Source of the DNA: Caulobacter endophyticus
GTDB lineage: Bacteria; Pseudomonadota; Alphaproteobacteria; Caulobacterales; Caulobacteraceae
DNA: 64,000 nucleotides
Direction: 5' to 3'
NCBI RefSeq assembly: GCF_003116815.1
Contig: NZ_QDKQ01000060.1
Coordinates: forward strand, 1-64,000
Made by a program: the position numbers and the translations under genes. The notes beneath the pieces are model-generated. The model was not told the DNA's origin. It saw only the letters and a program-made list of their open reading frames with translations, and ran no database searches. Of the stretch, positions 16,467 through 24,868 are shown in pieces; within the stretch, counting starts at the first letter, position 1, and the number at the start of each line of letters is the position of its first letter.

Positions 16467-17201
16467 ATGTCCATCTGGCGCAAGCTTTTCACCCTGGGTC
16501 GCGCCGGCGCCCACGAAGCCACGTCCGCCGTCGTCGACGCCAACGCCATCCGCATTCTCGACCAGGAGATTCGCGACGCCGACGCGGCCCAGGCCAAGGC
16601 GCGCGACAACCTCGCCACCCTGGTCGCCCGTCGCCGCATCCAGGAGAACGACGTCAAGAGCCTGCGCGAGCAGGTGGCCAAGTACGAGAACTCCGCCCGC
16701 GCCGCCGTCACCAAGGGCGACATGGACCTGGCCCGCCAGGTGGCCCAGCGCATCGCCGACATCGAGAGCGAGATCTCGCTGAAGGAGCCGCAGATCGGCT
16801 CCATGCGCGAGGCCGAGGACCAGCTGCACCAGGCCATCGCCGCCACCGACCGCCGCATCGACACGCTCAAGCGCGAGGTCGAGGTCGTGAAGGTCAACGA
16901 GTCCGTCCAGAAGGCGCAGGAAGCCGTCACCGCCCGTGGCGCGGGCGCCGGCGCTTCGCTGGGCTCGGCCGCCGACAGCCTGGCGCGGATCAAGGAGCGC
17001 CAGATGGTCCGCGGCGAGAAGATCAAGGCCGCCGGCGAGCTGGAAGACCGCCGTACCGGCGCGGATCTCGACGAGAAGCTGCGCGTGGCCGGCATCCTTC
17101 CAGGCCAGTCGTCGGCCGACGACATTCTGGCGCGCCTCGCGCCGCAGCCCGCCCCGCTGCAGATCGAGGACAAGGCCGCCGACGGCTCGAAGCCCGAATA
17201 A
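16467..17201 (+). CDS. PspA/IM30 family membrane-stress protein (YjfJ-like)
   Basis: 244 residues, almost entirely charged helix. It begins with an amphipathic helix (SIWRKLFTLGRAGAHEATS) and continues with long coiled coils (EQVAKYENSARAAVTKGDMD..., ATDRRIDTLKREVEVVKV). PspA/IM30 proteins form ESCRT-III-like polymers on stressed inner membranes. Lies between DUF2170 and the glutathionylspermidine-synthase-like gene, with only 9 bases to the latter, so it is one operon. Confidence 0.92.
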   Translation: MSIWRKLFTLGRAGAHEATSAVVDANAIRILDQEIRDADAAQAKARDNLATLVARRRIQENDVKSLREQVAKYENSARAAVTKGDMDLARQVAQRIADIESEISLKEPQIGSMREAEDQLHQAIAATDRRIDTLKREVEVVKVNESVQKAQEAVTARGAGAGASLGSAADSLARIKERQMVRGEKIKAAGELEDRRTGADLDEKLRVAGILPGQSSADDILARLAPQPAPLQIEDKAADGSKPE

Positions 17202-17210
17202 GGACCAAGC

Positions 17211-18371
17211 GTGCGTCGTCTTACCCTGACCCCTCGCGCCGACTGGCGCGAGAAGGCCGAGGCCGTTGGCTTCGTCTACCATCACACCGGCGGACAGGCC
17301 TATTGGGACGAGGGGACGGCGTACGCCTTCACCCTGCGCGAGATCGAGGAGGATTTGGAGCCGGCCGCCGCCGAGCTTCATGACCTGTGTCTCGACCTCG
17401 TTGACGAGGCGGCGGCCAGCGAGGAAATCCTCGAAAAGCTGTCCATCCCGCGCGAGCACTGGGACTTCGTCGCCGCCTCCTGGCGCGCCAAGGAACCCTC
17501 GCTCTACGGCCGCTTCGACTTCGGCTACGACGGATCAAGCCCGCCCAAGCTCTACGAATACAACGCCGACACCCCCACCAGCCTGTTCGAGGCGGCGACC
17601 TTCCAGTGGCTGTGGCTGGAGGACCTGCTGGGGCAGGGGGCTCTCCCCCCAGGGACCGATCAGTTCAACAGCCTGTTCGAGGCGATGCGCGATCGCTTCA
17701 AGCTGCTGTTCCCGACCGGCGGCTTCGTGCATTTCGCCAGCGACGACGAGGCGGTCGAGGATCGCCAGACGGTGCGGTTCCTGGAAGACCTCGCCGCCCA
17801 GGCGGGCCTGGATCCCAAGTTCGTGGCCATGAACGCCATCGGCCTCAACGAGGAGGGCCAGTTCGTCGACACCGACGGCTATCTGCTGCAGGCGGCGTTC
17901 AAGCTCTATCCGTGGGAGGACATGCTGCGCGAGCCCTACGCGGCCAACCTGGCCACGGCCAAGGTGCGCTGGCTGGAGCCGCCGTGGAAGGCGATCCTGT
18001 CCAATAAGGCGATCCTCCCGCTGCTGTGGGAGCGCCACAAGGGTCACCCCAACCTGCTTGAGGCCTATTTCGAAAGCGATCCGGCCGCCTCGGCGCTGGG
18101 CGCGAACTATGTGCGCAAGCCGCTGTTCTCGCGCGAGGGCGCCAATGTCGAGATCGTCGGCGCGGCCGCCGAGCCGGTGCTCGACCAGGGCTACGGAGCC
18201 GAGGGCGCGATCGTCCAGGCCTTCCACCCGCCGCCCAGCTTCGATGGCAGGCATCCGGTGGTGGGCGCCTGGATCGTCGGGGCCGAGCCCGTGGGCATGG
18301 GCATTCGCGAGGACGACAGCCAAGTCACCAAGAACCTCGCCCGCTTCGTGCCGCACATCATCGAGGGTTGA
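17211..18371 (+). CDS. Glutathionylspermidine-synthase-like ATP-grasp protein (YjfC/YgiC)
   Basis: 386 residues matching the C-terminal synthetase part of Gsp synthase, without the amidase domain. FDFGYDGSSPPKLYEYNADTPTSLFEAA is the signature; LSNKAILPLLWERHKGHPNLLEAYFE and RKPLFSREGANVEIV are the ATP-grasp nucleotide-binding parts. The fold makes peptide-like bonds using ATP; the true substrate in YgiC/YjfC proteins is not known. The GTG start at 17211 has AAGGACC upstream. Last gene of the plus arm. Confidence 0.9.
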   Translation: MRRLTLTPRADWREKAEAVGFVYHHTGGQAYWDEGTAYAFTLREIEEDLEPAAAELHDLCLDLVDEAAASEEILEKLSIPREHWDFVAASWRAKEPSLYGRFDFGYDGSSPPKLYEYNADTPTSLFEAATFQWLWLEDLLGQGALPPGTDQFNSLFEAMRDRFKLLFPTGGFVHFASDDEAVEDRQTVRFLEDLAAQAGLDPKFVAMNAIGLNEEGQFVDTDGYLLQAAFKLYPWEDMLREPYAANLATAKVRWLEPPWKAILSNKAILPLLWERHKGHPNLLEAYFESDPAASALGANYVRKPLFSREGANVEIVGAAAEPVLDQGYGAEGAIVQAFHPPPSFDGRHPVVGAWIVGAEPVGMGIREDDSQVTKNLARFVPHIIEG

Positions 18372-18411
18372 CGCTATCGATCTCGTTGGATCGATCTTGC
18401 CTGCTCTCTCT

Positions 18412-18512
18412 CCCGTAAAATCCCCGCGAAAGCGGGGACCCAGGTGTTTTATCGTAGAGCGCCCCGCGTTTCAGAAAAAGCCTAGGCCCCCGCCTTCGCG
18501 GGGGTTTTACGG
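18412..18512. repeat. REP-like inverted palindromic pair
   Basis: Two GC-rich palindromes face each other: CGTAAAATCCCCGCG-AAA-GCGGGGA at 18414-18437 and GCCCCCGCCTTCGCGGGGG-TTTTACGG at 18485-18512. Outer arms CCGTAAAA / TTTTACGG are complementary, so the whole can fold into one long hairpin. It follows the ATP-grasp gene and resembles bacterial REP/BIME elements. A related hairpin lies at 57802-57831. Confidence 0.75.
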
Positions 18513-18551
18513 ATGTGGGGGGAGGGCGAAGCCCGTGCTAGGCTCCAGCCC

Positions 18552-18722
18552 ATGAGCGACTCCCAGGACGACGGCCCGCCCGGCGAAACCCCGATCCAGC
18601 GGGCCCTGCGCATCAAGCAGGCGGCGTTGGCCGCCAAGCCCAAGCCGCCGCGCGGCGGTCGCTTTCAACGCGAGCAGGCCAACCGCAAGGCGGCCGGCTC
18701 CACCAAGCCGTGGAACTGCTGA
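18552..18722 (+). CDS. Small hypothetical protein, 56 residues
   Basis: MSDSQDDGPPGETPIQRALR followed by a Lys/Ala/Pro/Arg-rich stretch ending STKPWNC. No family known to me beyond similar small alphaproteobacterial proteins. The ATG at 18552 is chosen because the upstream frame is repeat sequence. Its stop shares a base with the start of the next gene (TGATG), which supports real translation. Confidence 0.65.
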   Translation: MSDSQDDGPPGETPIQRALRIKQAALAAKPKPPRGGRFQREQANRKAAGSTKPWNC

Positions 18723-18904
18723 TGGCCGGTCTCAAGGACAAGCGTGGCTTCATCGACAAGGATCGCCTCGATCTCTCCGAGCGCCAGGCCGTCGAATACT
18801 GGATGAAGCGCTGGGGTGTGACCCGCGACCAGATCACCACCGCCCACCGCAAGGTTGGCCGGATGACCAAGGACATCGCCGCCGAGCTTGGCAAGAAGCG
18901 CTGA
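18722..18904 (+). CDS. DUF3606 protein, 60 residues
   Basis: Small basic protein with the DUF3606 pattern: LKDKRGFIDKDRLDLSERQAVEYWMKRWGVTRDQ followed by RKVGRMTKDIAAELGKK. The ATG at 18722 overlaps the preceding stop, so the pair is coupled. Function unknown; such proteins often resemble a small helical nucleic-acid-associated domain, but this is not shown. Confidence 0.82.
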   Translation: MAGLKDKRGFIDKDRLDLSERQAVEYWMKRWGVTRDQITTAHRKVGRMTKDIAAELGKKR

Positions 18905-19252
18905 GCGGTCGTTCCGTTCGCTGTGCGATCATTGTCATTTCGAGCGTCCTGGGGTGGCCTTCGACCAGTCCCCGCAAAGCGCTGCTATTCTCCGTGTGGC
19001 GACGTTTCGTGCCTTTGAAATGGCGCGTGCTGTCAAACTGCGATCAAGACAACGTTGTCATAGCAATGATTTGCTGAATTCTTGGCAAATCTGCGGGAAC
19101 GCAACGCACATGTGGACGCGTTCTTGGCCAAAATGCTAGGGAGGCCACGGATATTGCACTGCGAGATTCAGATTTCGCGGGGCTGTTCCAGGGCGAGACG
19201 ACCCCGGTAGAGGGCGCGGCCTTTCTTCACTTTATCGCAGGGTGAACTCAAT
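18905..19252. promoter_or_regulatory. 348-base intergenic region upstream of ppdK
   Basis: AT-richer than its surroundings and without a credible gene. It holds a perfect 12-bp palindrome GACAACGTTGTC (19048-19059) with TGTCAAACTGCGATCAA just before it, and one GANTC (CcrM-type) site near 19162. It should contain the ppdK promoter and a long leader. A short frame at 18888-19139 has no ribosome site and is not called. Confidence 0.5.
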
Positions 19253-21937
19253 ATGCCGGTAGAGACGCTGACGAAGTCCCTTTGGGTCTATTCGTTCGGG
19301 GGAGGCGGCGCTGACGGCGACGCTTCCATGAAGAACCTCCTCGGAGGCAAGGGCGCCAATCTCGCCGAGATGTCGTCTCTGGGTCTGCCGGTTCCGCCCG
19401 GCTTTACGATCACCACCGAGGCTTGCGTCCACTATTACGCCAACGGCAAGCAATACCCCGCCGAGCTGGCCGGGCAGGTCGCCGCGGGACTGGCCAAGAT
19501 CGAGGCCATCACCGGCAAGCGCTTCGGCGATGTGGCCAACCCGCTGCTGGTCTCGGTGCGCTCGGGCGCCCGGGCCTCGATGCCGGGCATGATGGACACC
19601 GTCCTGAACCTGGGCCTCAACGACGAGACCGTCGAGGGCCTGGCCAAGCTCTCGGGCGACCGCCGCTTCGCCTATGACAGCTACCGCCGCTTCATCCAGA
19701 TGTACTCGAACGTCGTACTCGACCTTGAGCACCACATGTTCGAGGAGATCCTCGACGACCATAAGGATCGCCTGGACGTCCACGTCGACACCGGCCTTTC
19801 CGCCGACGACTGGGCTGGCGTCATCAAGGACTACAAGGCCGCCGTCCAGAACGAACTGGGCAAGCCGTTCCCGCAGGACGCCCAGGAACAGCTGTGGGGC
19901 GCCGTCGGCGCCGTGTTCGCCAGCTGGATGAACGACCGCGCCAAGTTCTATCGCCGCATGCACGACATCCCCGAAAGCTGGGGCACCGCCGTCAACATCC
20001 AGTCGATGGTGTTCGGCAACATGGGCGACACCTCGGCCACGGGCGTGGCCTTCACCCGCAATCCGTCCAACGGCGACAACCGCCTGTACGGCGAGTTCCT
20101 GATCAACGCCCAGGGCGAGGACGTCGTCGCCGGCATCCGCACGCCGCAGTCGCTGACCAAGGCCGCCCGCGAGGAAATGGGCGACACCGCGCCGTCGATG
20201 GAAGAGGCGATGCCGGAGGTGTTCGGCCAGTTCAAGACGGTGGTCGAGACGCTGGAACGCCACTACCGCGACATGCAGGACATCGAGTTCACGGTGGAGC
20301 AGGGCGTGCTCTACATGCTGCAAACTCGCAACGGCAAGCGCACCGCCAAGGCCGCGCTGAAGATCGCGGTCGACATGGCCGCCGAGGGCGTGATCAGCAA
20401 GGAAGAGGGCGTCAGCCGCGTCGAGCCGGCCTCGCTGGACCAACTGCTGCACCCGACCATCGATCCGACGGCTCATCGCGACGTCGTCACCGTCGGCCTG
20501 CCGGCCTCGCCCGGCGCGGCCACCGGCAAGATCGTCTTCGACAGCGACGAGGCCGAGAAGGTCGCCGCCAACGGCGAGGCCGTGATCCTGGTGCGCGAAG
20601 AGACCTCGCCCGAGGACATCCACGGCATGCACGCCGCCCGCGGCATCATCACCGCCCGCGGCGGCATGACCAGCCACGCCGCCGTCGTGGCGCGCGGCAT
20701 GGGTCGTCCTTGCGTCTCGGGCGCCGGCGACGTGTCGATCTTCGCCAAGGAAGGCCTGTTCCGGGCCAAGGGCCGCGAGTTCAAGGCCGGCGAGGTGATC
20801 ACCATCGACGGCTCCACCGGCGAGATCCTGGCTGGCGCGCCGAAGATGATCGAGCCCGAACTGACCGGCGACTTCGCCACGCTGATGGGCTGGGCCGACC
20901 AGGTCCGTCGCCTGAAGGTGCGGGCCAACGCCGAGACGCCGCTCGACGCCAAGACCGCCCGCCAGTTCGGCGCCGAAGGCATCGGCCTGTGCCGCACCGA
21001 GCATATGTTCTTCGACGACACCCGCATCGCCGCGGTGCGCGAGATGATCCTGGCCGACGACGAAGCCGGCCGCCGCACGGCGCTGGCCAAGATCGCGCCC
21101 TTCCAGAAGGCCGACTTCGTCGAGCTGTTCACGATCATGGAAGGCCTGCCGGTCACCATCCGCCTGCTCGACCCGCCGCTGCACGAGTTCCTTCCTCATA
21201 CGGAAGAAGACGTTCAGGCCGTGGCCGTGGCCACGGGCCTGGACGCCGCCAAGCTGCTGCGCCGCGCCAAGGAACTGCACGAGACCAACCCCATGCTGGG
21301 CCACCGCGGCTGCCGCCTGGGCGTCTCCTATCCCGAGATCTACGAGATGCAGGTCCGGGCCATCCTCGAGGCGGCGTGCGAGATCGCCAAGTCGGGCAGG
21401 GCCGCGCCGGTGCCTGAGATCATGCACCCGCTGGTCGCCAAGGGCGAGGAGATGAAGTACCTGCGCGACCTTACCGACCGCGTCGCCAAGGCGGTGCTGG
21501 CCGAGCAGGGCGTCGAGCTGAAGTACACCGTAGGCACGATGGTCGAGCTGCCCCGCGCGGCCCTGCGCGCCGGCGATCTGGCCGCCAACGCCGAGTTCTT
21601 CAGCTTCGGCACCAACGACCTGACCCAGACGACGTTCGGCATCAGCCGCGACGACGCCGGCAAGTTCCTGGGCGCCTATATCGACAAGGGCATCTTCGAG
21701 AAGGACCCCTTCGTCAGTCTCGACCAGGACGGCGTGGGCGACCTGATCCGCATCGCGGCCGAGCGGGGCAGGGCGGCCCGTCCCGACGTCAAGCTCGGTA
21801 TCTGCGGCGAGCACGGCGGCGACCCGGCCTCGATCGCGTTCTGCGAGAAGGTCGGCCTCGACTATGTCTCCTGCTCGCCCTACCGCGTGCCGATCGCCCG
21901 CCTGGCGGCCGCGCAGGCCGCGCTGGCTGGGAAGTAG
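19253..21937 (+). CDS. ppdK: Pyruvate, phosphate dikinase
   Basis: 894 residues, full length. It interconverts pyruvate + ATP + phosphate with PEP + AMP + pyrophosphate. Domains in order: N-terminal ATP-grasp (GGKGANLAEMSSLGLPVPPGF, residues 26-46), the swivelling phosphohistidine domain with catalytic His475 in GGMTSHAAVVARGMGRPC, and the C-terminal PEP-binding TIM barrel with Cys851 in LGICGEHGGDPAS. A strong hairpin terminator lies about 140 bases downstream, so it is probably monocistronic. Likely role: anaplerosis/gluconeogenesis at the PEP-pyruvate node. Confidence 0.97.
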   Translation: MPVETLTKSLWVYSFGGGGADGDASMKNLLGGKGANLAEMSSLGLPVPPGFTITTEACVHYYANGKQYPAELAGQVAAGLAKIEAITGKRFGDVANPLLVSVRSGARASMPGMMDTVLNLGLNDETVEGLAKLSGDRRFAYDSYRRFIQMYSNVVLDLEHHMFEEILDDHKDRLDVHVDTGLSADDWAGVIKDYKAAVQNELGKPFPQDAQEQLWGAVGAVFASWMNDRAKFYRRMHDIPESWGTAVNIQSMVFGNMGDTSATGVAFTRNPSNGDNRLYGEFLINAQGEDVVAGIRTPQSLTKAAREEMGDTAPSMEEAMPEVFGQFKTVVETLERHYRDMQDIEFTVEQGVLYMLQTRNGKRTAKAALKIAVDMAAEGVISKEEGVSRVEPASLDQLLHPTIDPTAHRDVVTVGLPASPGAATGKIVFDSDEAEKVAANGEAVILVREETSPEDIHGMHAARGIITARGGMTSHAAVVARGMGRPCVSGAGDVSIFAKEGLFRAKGREFKAGEVITIDGSTGEILAGAPKMIEPELTGDFATLMGWADQVRRLKVRANAETPLDAKTARQFGAEGIGLCRTEHMFFDDTRIAAVREMILADDEAGRRTALAKIAPFQKADFVELFTIMEGLPVTIRLLDPPLHEFLPHTEEDVQAVAVATGLDAAKLLRRAKELHETNPMLGHRGCRLGVSYPEIYEMQVRAILEAACEIAKSGRAAPVPEIMHPLVAKGEEMKYLRDLTDRVAKAVLAEQGVELKYTVGTMVELPRAALRAGDLAANAEFFSFGTNDLTQTTFGISRDDAGKFLGAYIDKGIFEKDPFVSLDQDGVGDLIRIAAERGRAARPDVKLGICGEHGGDPASIAFCEKVGLDYVSCSPYRVPIARLAAAQAALAGK

Positions 21938-22074
21938 GCGCTTCACGCCCTTACGTCTGAGCCAGATAACCCCGCCTCCCTCGCCCTCGTGGCGAGGGTC
22001 CATGGCGGCGTTGCTCAGGCCTGTCGGGATTGATGCTCACCATCGGGCGGCCTTCCCCAACCTGCGATACCAAG

Positions 22075-22110
22075 AACGGCCCCGCTCCCACGAGTGGGGC
22101 CGTTTTTCTT
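22075..22110 (+). terminator. Rho-independent terminator downstream of ppdK
   Basis: Perfect 9-bp stem AACGGCCCC / GGGGCCGTT with a 12-base loop, followed by TTTTCTTT on the plus strand. Confidence 0.88.
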
Positions 22111-22142
22111 TGCGCGCCTGCTTGCATCGATATCGATAGGAA

Positions 22143-22160
22143 GCTATCTAAATAGATAGC
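22143..22160. promoter_or_regulatory. Probable MarR operator
   Basis: GCTATCTA-AA-TAGATAGC: 8-bp inverted arms around an AA centre, 31 bases upstream of the marR start. The flanks carry further related half-sites (GATAGGAAGC and GCAAGCTACCTATC). This is the usual size and position for an autoregulatory MarR site over the promoter. Confidence 0.7.
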
Positions 22161-22191
22161 AAGCTACCTATCGTTCTTCGAGCATCGTTAC

Positions 22192-22647
22192 ATGACGTCC
22201 CGCATTCCCAGCGAACGCACCTTCACGGGCGCGGTGCTGCGCCTGGCGCGCATCTACCGCCGTGAAGTCAATCGCGCCCTGGCCGAGCATGGCCTTTCCG
22301 ACGCCCGCGCCCTGCCGGTGCTGCACATCGCCCGCGCCGGCTCGGGCATGCGGCAAGGTGTGCTGGCCGAGGAACTGGGCGTCGAGGGACCGTCCCTGGT
22401 CCGTGTGCTCGACCAGCTGTGCGCTGCGGGCCTAGTGGAGCGCCGCGACGACCCCGCCGACGGCCGCGCCAAGACCCTGCACCTGACCACCGACGGCGCG
22501 GCCCTGGCCGTGATCGCCGAAGACACCGTCCAGGCCGTCAGATCGCGCCTTCTGGTCGGGGTCAGCGATGAGGATCTGGCCGCCACCCTTCGCACCTTCG
22601 CCGCCTTCGAAGCGGCTCTGGACGCCGCCAACGGGCAGGGGATGTAA
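22192..22647 (+). CDS. MarR-family transcriptional regulator
   Basis: 151 residues with a winged helix: VLAEELGVEGPSLVRVLDQLCAAGLVERRDDPADGRAKTLHLT at residues 58-100 is the recognition helix and wing. It precedes a FUSC/DUF1656/HlyD/NodT efflux operon by 7 bases and has a palindrome upstream, so it likely represses the operon and itself, and is released by an aromatic acid or similar compound (inference from related AaeR/MarR systems). Confidence 0.9.
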   Translation: MTSRIPSERTFTGAVLRLARIYRREVNRALAEHGLSDARALPVLHIARAGSGMRQGVLAEELGVEGPSLVRVLDQLCAAGLVERRDDPADGRAKTLHLTTDGAALAVIAEDTVQAVRSRLLVGVSDEDLAATLRTFAAFEAALDAANGQGM

Positions 22648-22654
22648 GAATCCC

Positions 22655-24664
22655 ATGCCCAAGTTCGACCGGTGGACGCTGCTGTTCTCGCTGAACAGCT
22701 TCGTCGCCGCCATGCTCGCCCTCTGGATCGGCTTCGCCGTCGGCCTGCCGCGTCCGTACTGGGCCATGACCACGGCCTATATCGTCAGCCAGCCCCTGGC
22801 CGGGGCTGTGCGCTCCAAGGCGCTGTATCGCGTGCTCGGCACCATCCTGGGCGGGGCGGCGGCCGTGGCCATGGTGCCCAACCTTGTCAATGCGCCCGTC
22901 CTGCTGTGCCTGGCCCTGGCTCTCTGGGTCGGCGCCTGCCTGACCATCTCGCTGCTCGACCGCACCCCGCGCAGCTACGTTCTGATGCTGGCCGGCTACA
23001 CGGCCGCCATCATCGGCTTCCCAGCCGTCAGCCAGCCCGGCGCGATCTTCGACCTAGCCGTCTGGCGCGTCGTCGAAATCGGCCTGGGGATCATCTGCGC
23101 CACCCTGGTCCACAGCCTGGTCTTCCCGCGTCCCGTCGGGACCGTCCTCCGCGCTCGCCTGGGCGCCTGGCTGGGCGAGGCCGACCGCTGGGCGCTGGAC
23201 GTGCTGAAGGGCGCCGACGAAGAGGCCTTCGCCCGCGACCGCCAGCACCTGGCTGCCGCCGCCAGCGAGATCCAGATGCTTGCCACGCACCTGCCGTTCG
23301 ACACCACCCGCCTGCGCGAGACCACCGGCGTCGTGCGGGCTTTGCATGAGCGGCTGCTGATCCTCATCCCCCTGCTGTCGGGCCTGGCCGATCGCATGCA
23401 GGCGCTGAAGGATGTCAAGGACCCCGCCGCCCGAGCGGCGCTGGACGCCGCCGTCGCCTGGATCGAGGCCGGCGCGACCCGCGGCCCTGGCCTGGAGCTT
23501 ATCGACCACCTCAAGGCCGAAGCCGCCGCGCGGCGCGGCGGCGACTGGAACGCCCTCTTGGTCGAGAGCCTGCTGGTGCGCCTGGCCGAGACCGTCCAGG
23601 CCCTGGGCGAGGGGCATGCGCTGATGACCCGACTGAAGAATCCTGACGTCCCACTGTCGCCGAACCTGACGGCGGCCACCGCCAACGCCGCCCGCCGCCG
23701 CATGCACAGCGACCTGCCGTTGGCGCTTCTTTCGGGCGCGGCGGCCGCAATCGCCGTGCTGCTGTCCTGCGGCATCTGGATCGTCTCGGGCTGGGGCGAC
23801 GGCGCCTCGGCGCCGGTGATGGCTGCGGTGTTCTGCTGCTTCTTTGCGGCCATGGACGACCCCGTGCCGGCGATCCGCAGCTTCGGAATCTTCACCCTGG
23901 TCTCGCTGCCGCTGTCGGCGCTCTACATGTTCGCCGTGCTGCCGGCCATCGACGGCTTCCCGCTGCTGGTCCTGACCCTGGCCCCGCCGCTGCTGTTCAT
24001 CGGCTTGTTCATTCCCAATCCCAAGACCATGGGGGCGGGCCTAGCCACCCTGATCGGCTTCTGCAACGCCCTGGCCCTGCAAGAGACCTTCAGCGCCGAC
24101 TTCGCGAGCTTCCTGAACATCAATCTCGGCCAGTTCGTCGGCCTGGGGGCGGCGATCTTCGTCACCGCCGCCATGCGCTCGATGAGCATCGACGCCGGCG
24201 CCCGTCGCCTGCTGTCGCGCACCTGGAAGGGCATCGCTCGCCTGGCGCGCGCCGGCCGCGCCCCGGAGCCGGCCGCTTTCGCCGCCGCCCTGGTCGACCG
24301 CCTGGGCCTGCTTAGCCCCAAGCTCGCCGCAGTCGGCCCGCGCCACGACCTCGTCGGCGTCGACGTGCTGCGCGACCTGCGGGTGGGCATGAACCTGGTG
24401 GCCGTCCAGACCGCTCGTGGCGACCTTTCCGGTCCGGCCCGCGCGTCGCTCGACGCCGTGCTGGGCGGGGTAGGCGATCACTATGCGGCCCTGTCGGCCG
24501 GCCGTCGCGCCCCGCCGCACGCCGACCTTCTGGCCAAGCTCGATCAGGCCCTCGGCCGCCTGGGCCAGGCCCAGTTCGTATCCGGCGGCGTCACCGGCCT
24601 CGTCGGCCTGCGCCGCAATCTCTTCCCCGACGCCCCCGCCTTCAATCCGGAGCCCGCCGCATGA
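22655..24664 (+). CDS. FUSC-family inner-membrane transporter (AaeB-like)
   Basis: 669 residues. Two groups of membrane spans (about residues 15-150 and 355-505) each precede a soluble helical region, the FUSC/ArAE layout. WTLLFSLNSFVAAMLALWIGFAVGLPRPYWAM and the internal repeat around VSGWGDGASAPVMAAVFCCFFAA are typical. E. coli AaeB exports hydroxylated aromatic carboxylates. The ATG at 22655 was chosen because the sequence upstream is marR coding. It overlaps DUF1656 by ATGA. Confidence 0.9.
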   Translation: MPKFDRWTLLFSLNSFVAAMLALWIGFAVGLPRPYWAMTTAYIVSQPLAGAVRSKALYRVLGTILGGAAAVAMVPNLVNAPVLLCLALALWVGACLTISLLDRTPRSYVLMLAGYTAAIIGFPAVSQPGAIFDLAVWRVVEIGLGIICATLVHSLVFPRPVGTVLRARLGAWLGEADRWALDVLKGADEEAFARDRQHLAAAASEIQMLATHLPFDTTRLRETTGVVRALHERLLILIPLLSGLADRMQALKDVKDPAARAALDAAVAWIEAGATRGPGLELIDHLKAEAAARRGGDWNALLVESLLVRLAETVQALGEGHALMTRLKNPDVPLSPNLTAATANAARRRMHSDLPLALLSGAAAAIAVLLSCGIWIVSGWGDGASAPVMAAVFCCFFAAMDDPVPAIRSFGIFTLVSLPLSALYMFAVLPAIDGFPLLVLTLAPPLLFIGLFIPNPKTMGAGLATLIGFCNALALQETFSADFASFLNINLGQFVGLGAAIFVTAAMRSMSIDAGARRLLSRTWKGIARLARAGRAPEPAAFAAALVDRLGLLSPKLAAVGPRHDLVGVDVLRDLRVGMNLVAVQTARGDLSGPARASLDAVLGGVGDHYAALSAGRRAPPHADLLAKLDQALGRLGQAQFVSGGVTGLVGLRRNLFPDAPAFNPEPAA

Positions 24665-24861
24665 TCGGCGAATACAATATCGACGGCGTCTTTCTGTCGT
24701 CCGTCCTTGTCTCGGCCGTCTTGGCCCTCGTCGCCGCCTTCGTGCTCCGACGCGTGCTGTCCTGGGCCGGCGCCTACCGCTTCGTCTGGCATCCGGCGCT
24801 CTTCGACACCGCGCTCTTCGTCATCCTCTGGGCCGCCGCCGTGGCCCTTGTCCGTCGTTAA
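24661..24861 (+). CDS. DUF1656 small membrane protein (AaeX-like)
   Basis: 66 residues, two membrane spans (residues 9-29 and 47-64) joined by RRVLSWAGAYRFVWHPALFD, which is the DUF1656 signature. Always found between FUSC and HlyD genes in AaeXAB-type operons, as here. Role in the pump is unclear. Confidence 0.92.
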   Translation: MIGEYNIDGVFLSSVLVSAVLALVAAFVLRRVLSWAGAYRFVWHPALFDTALFVILWAAAVALVRR

Positions 24862-24868
24862 GAAAAAC

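Noticed and set aside
18413-18512. Possible CRISPR array or riboswitch at the hairpin pair
   Set aside because: Only two inverted palindromes, no direct repeats with unique spacers; fits a REP-like element.
18888-19139. 83-codon frame upstream of ppdK
   Set aside because: AT-rich composition unlike neighbours, no ribosome site, overlaps the DUF3606 end.
19232-22003. 923-codon open frame antisense to ppdK
   Set aside because: Shadow frame produced by high third-position GC; no domain, and ppdK on the plus strand is unambiguous.
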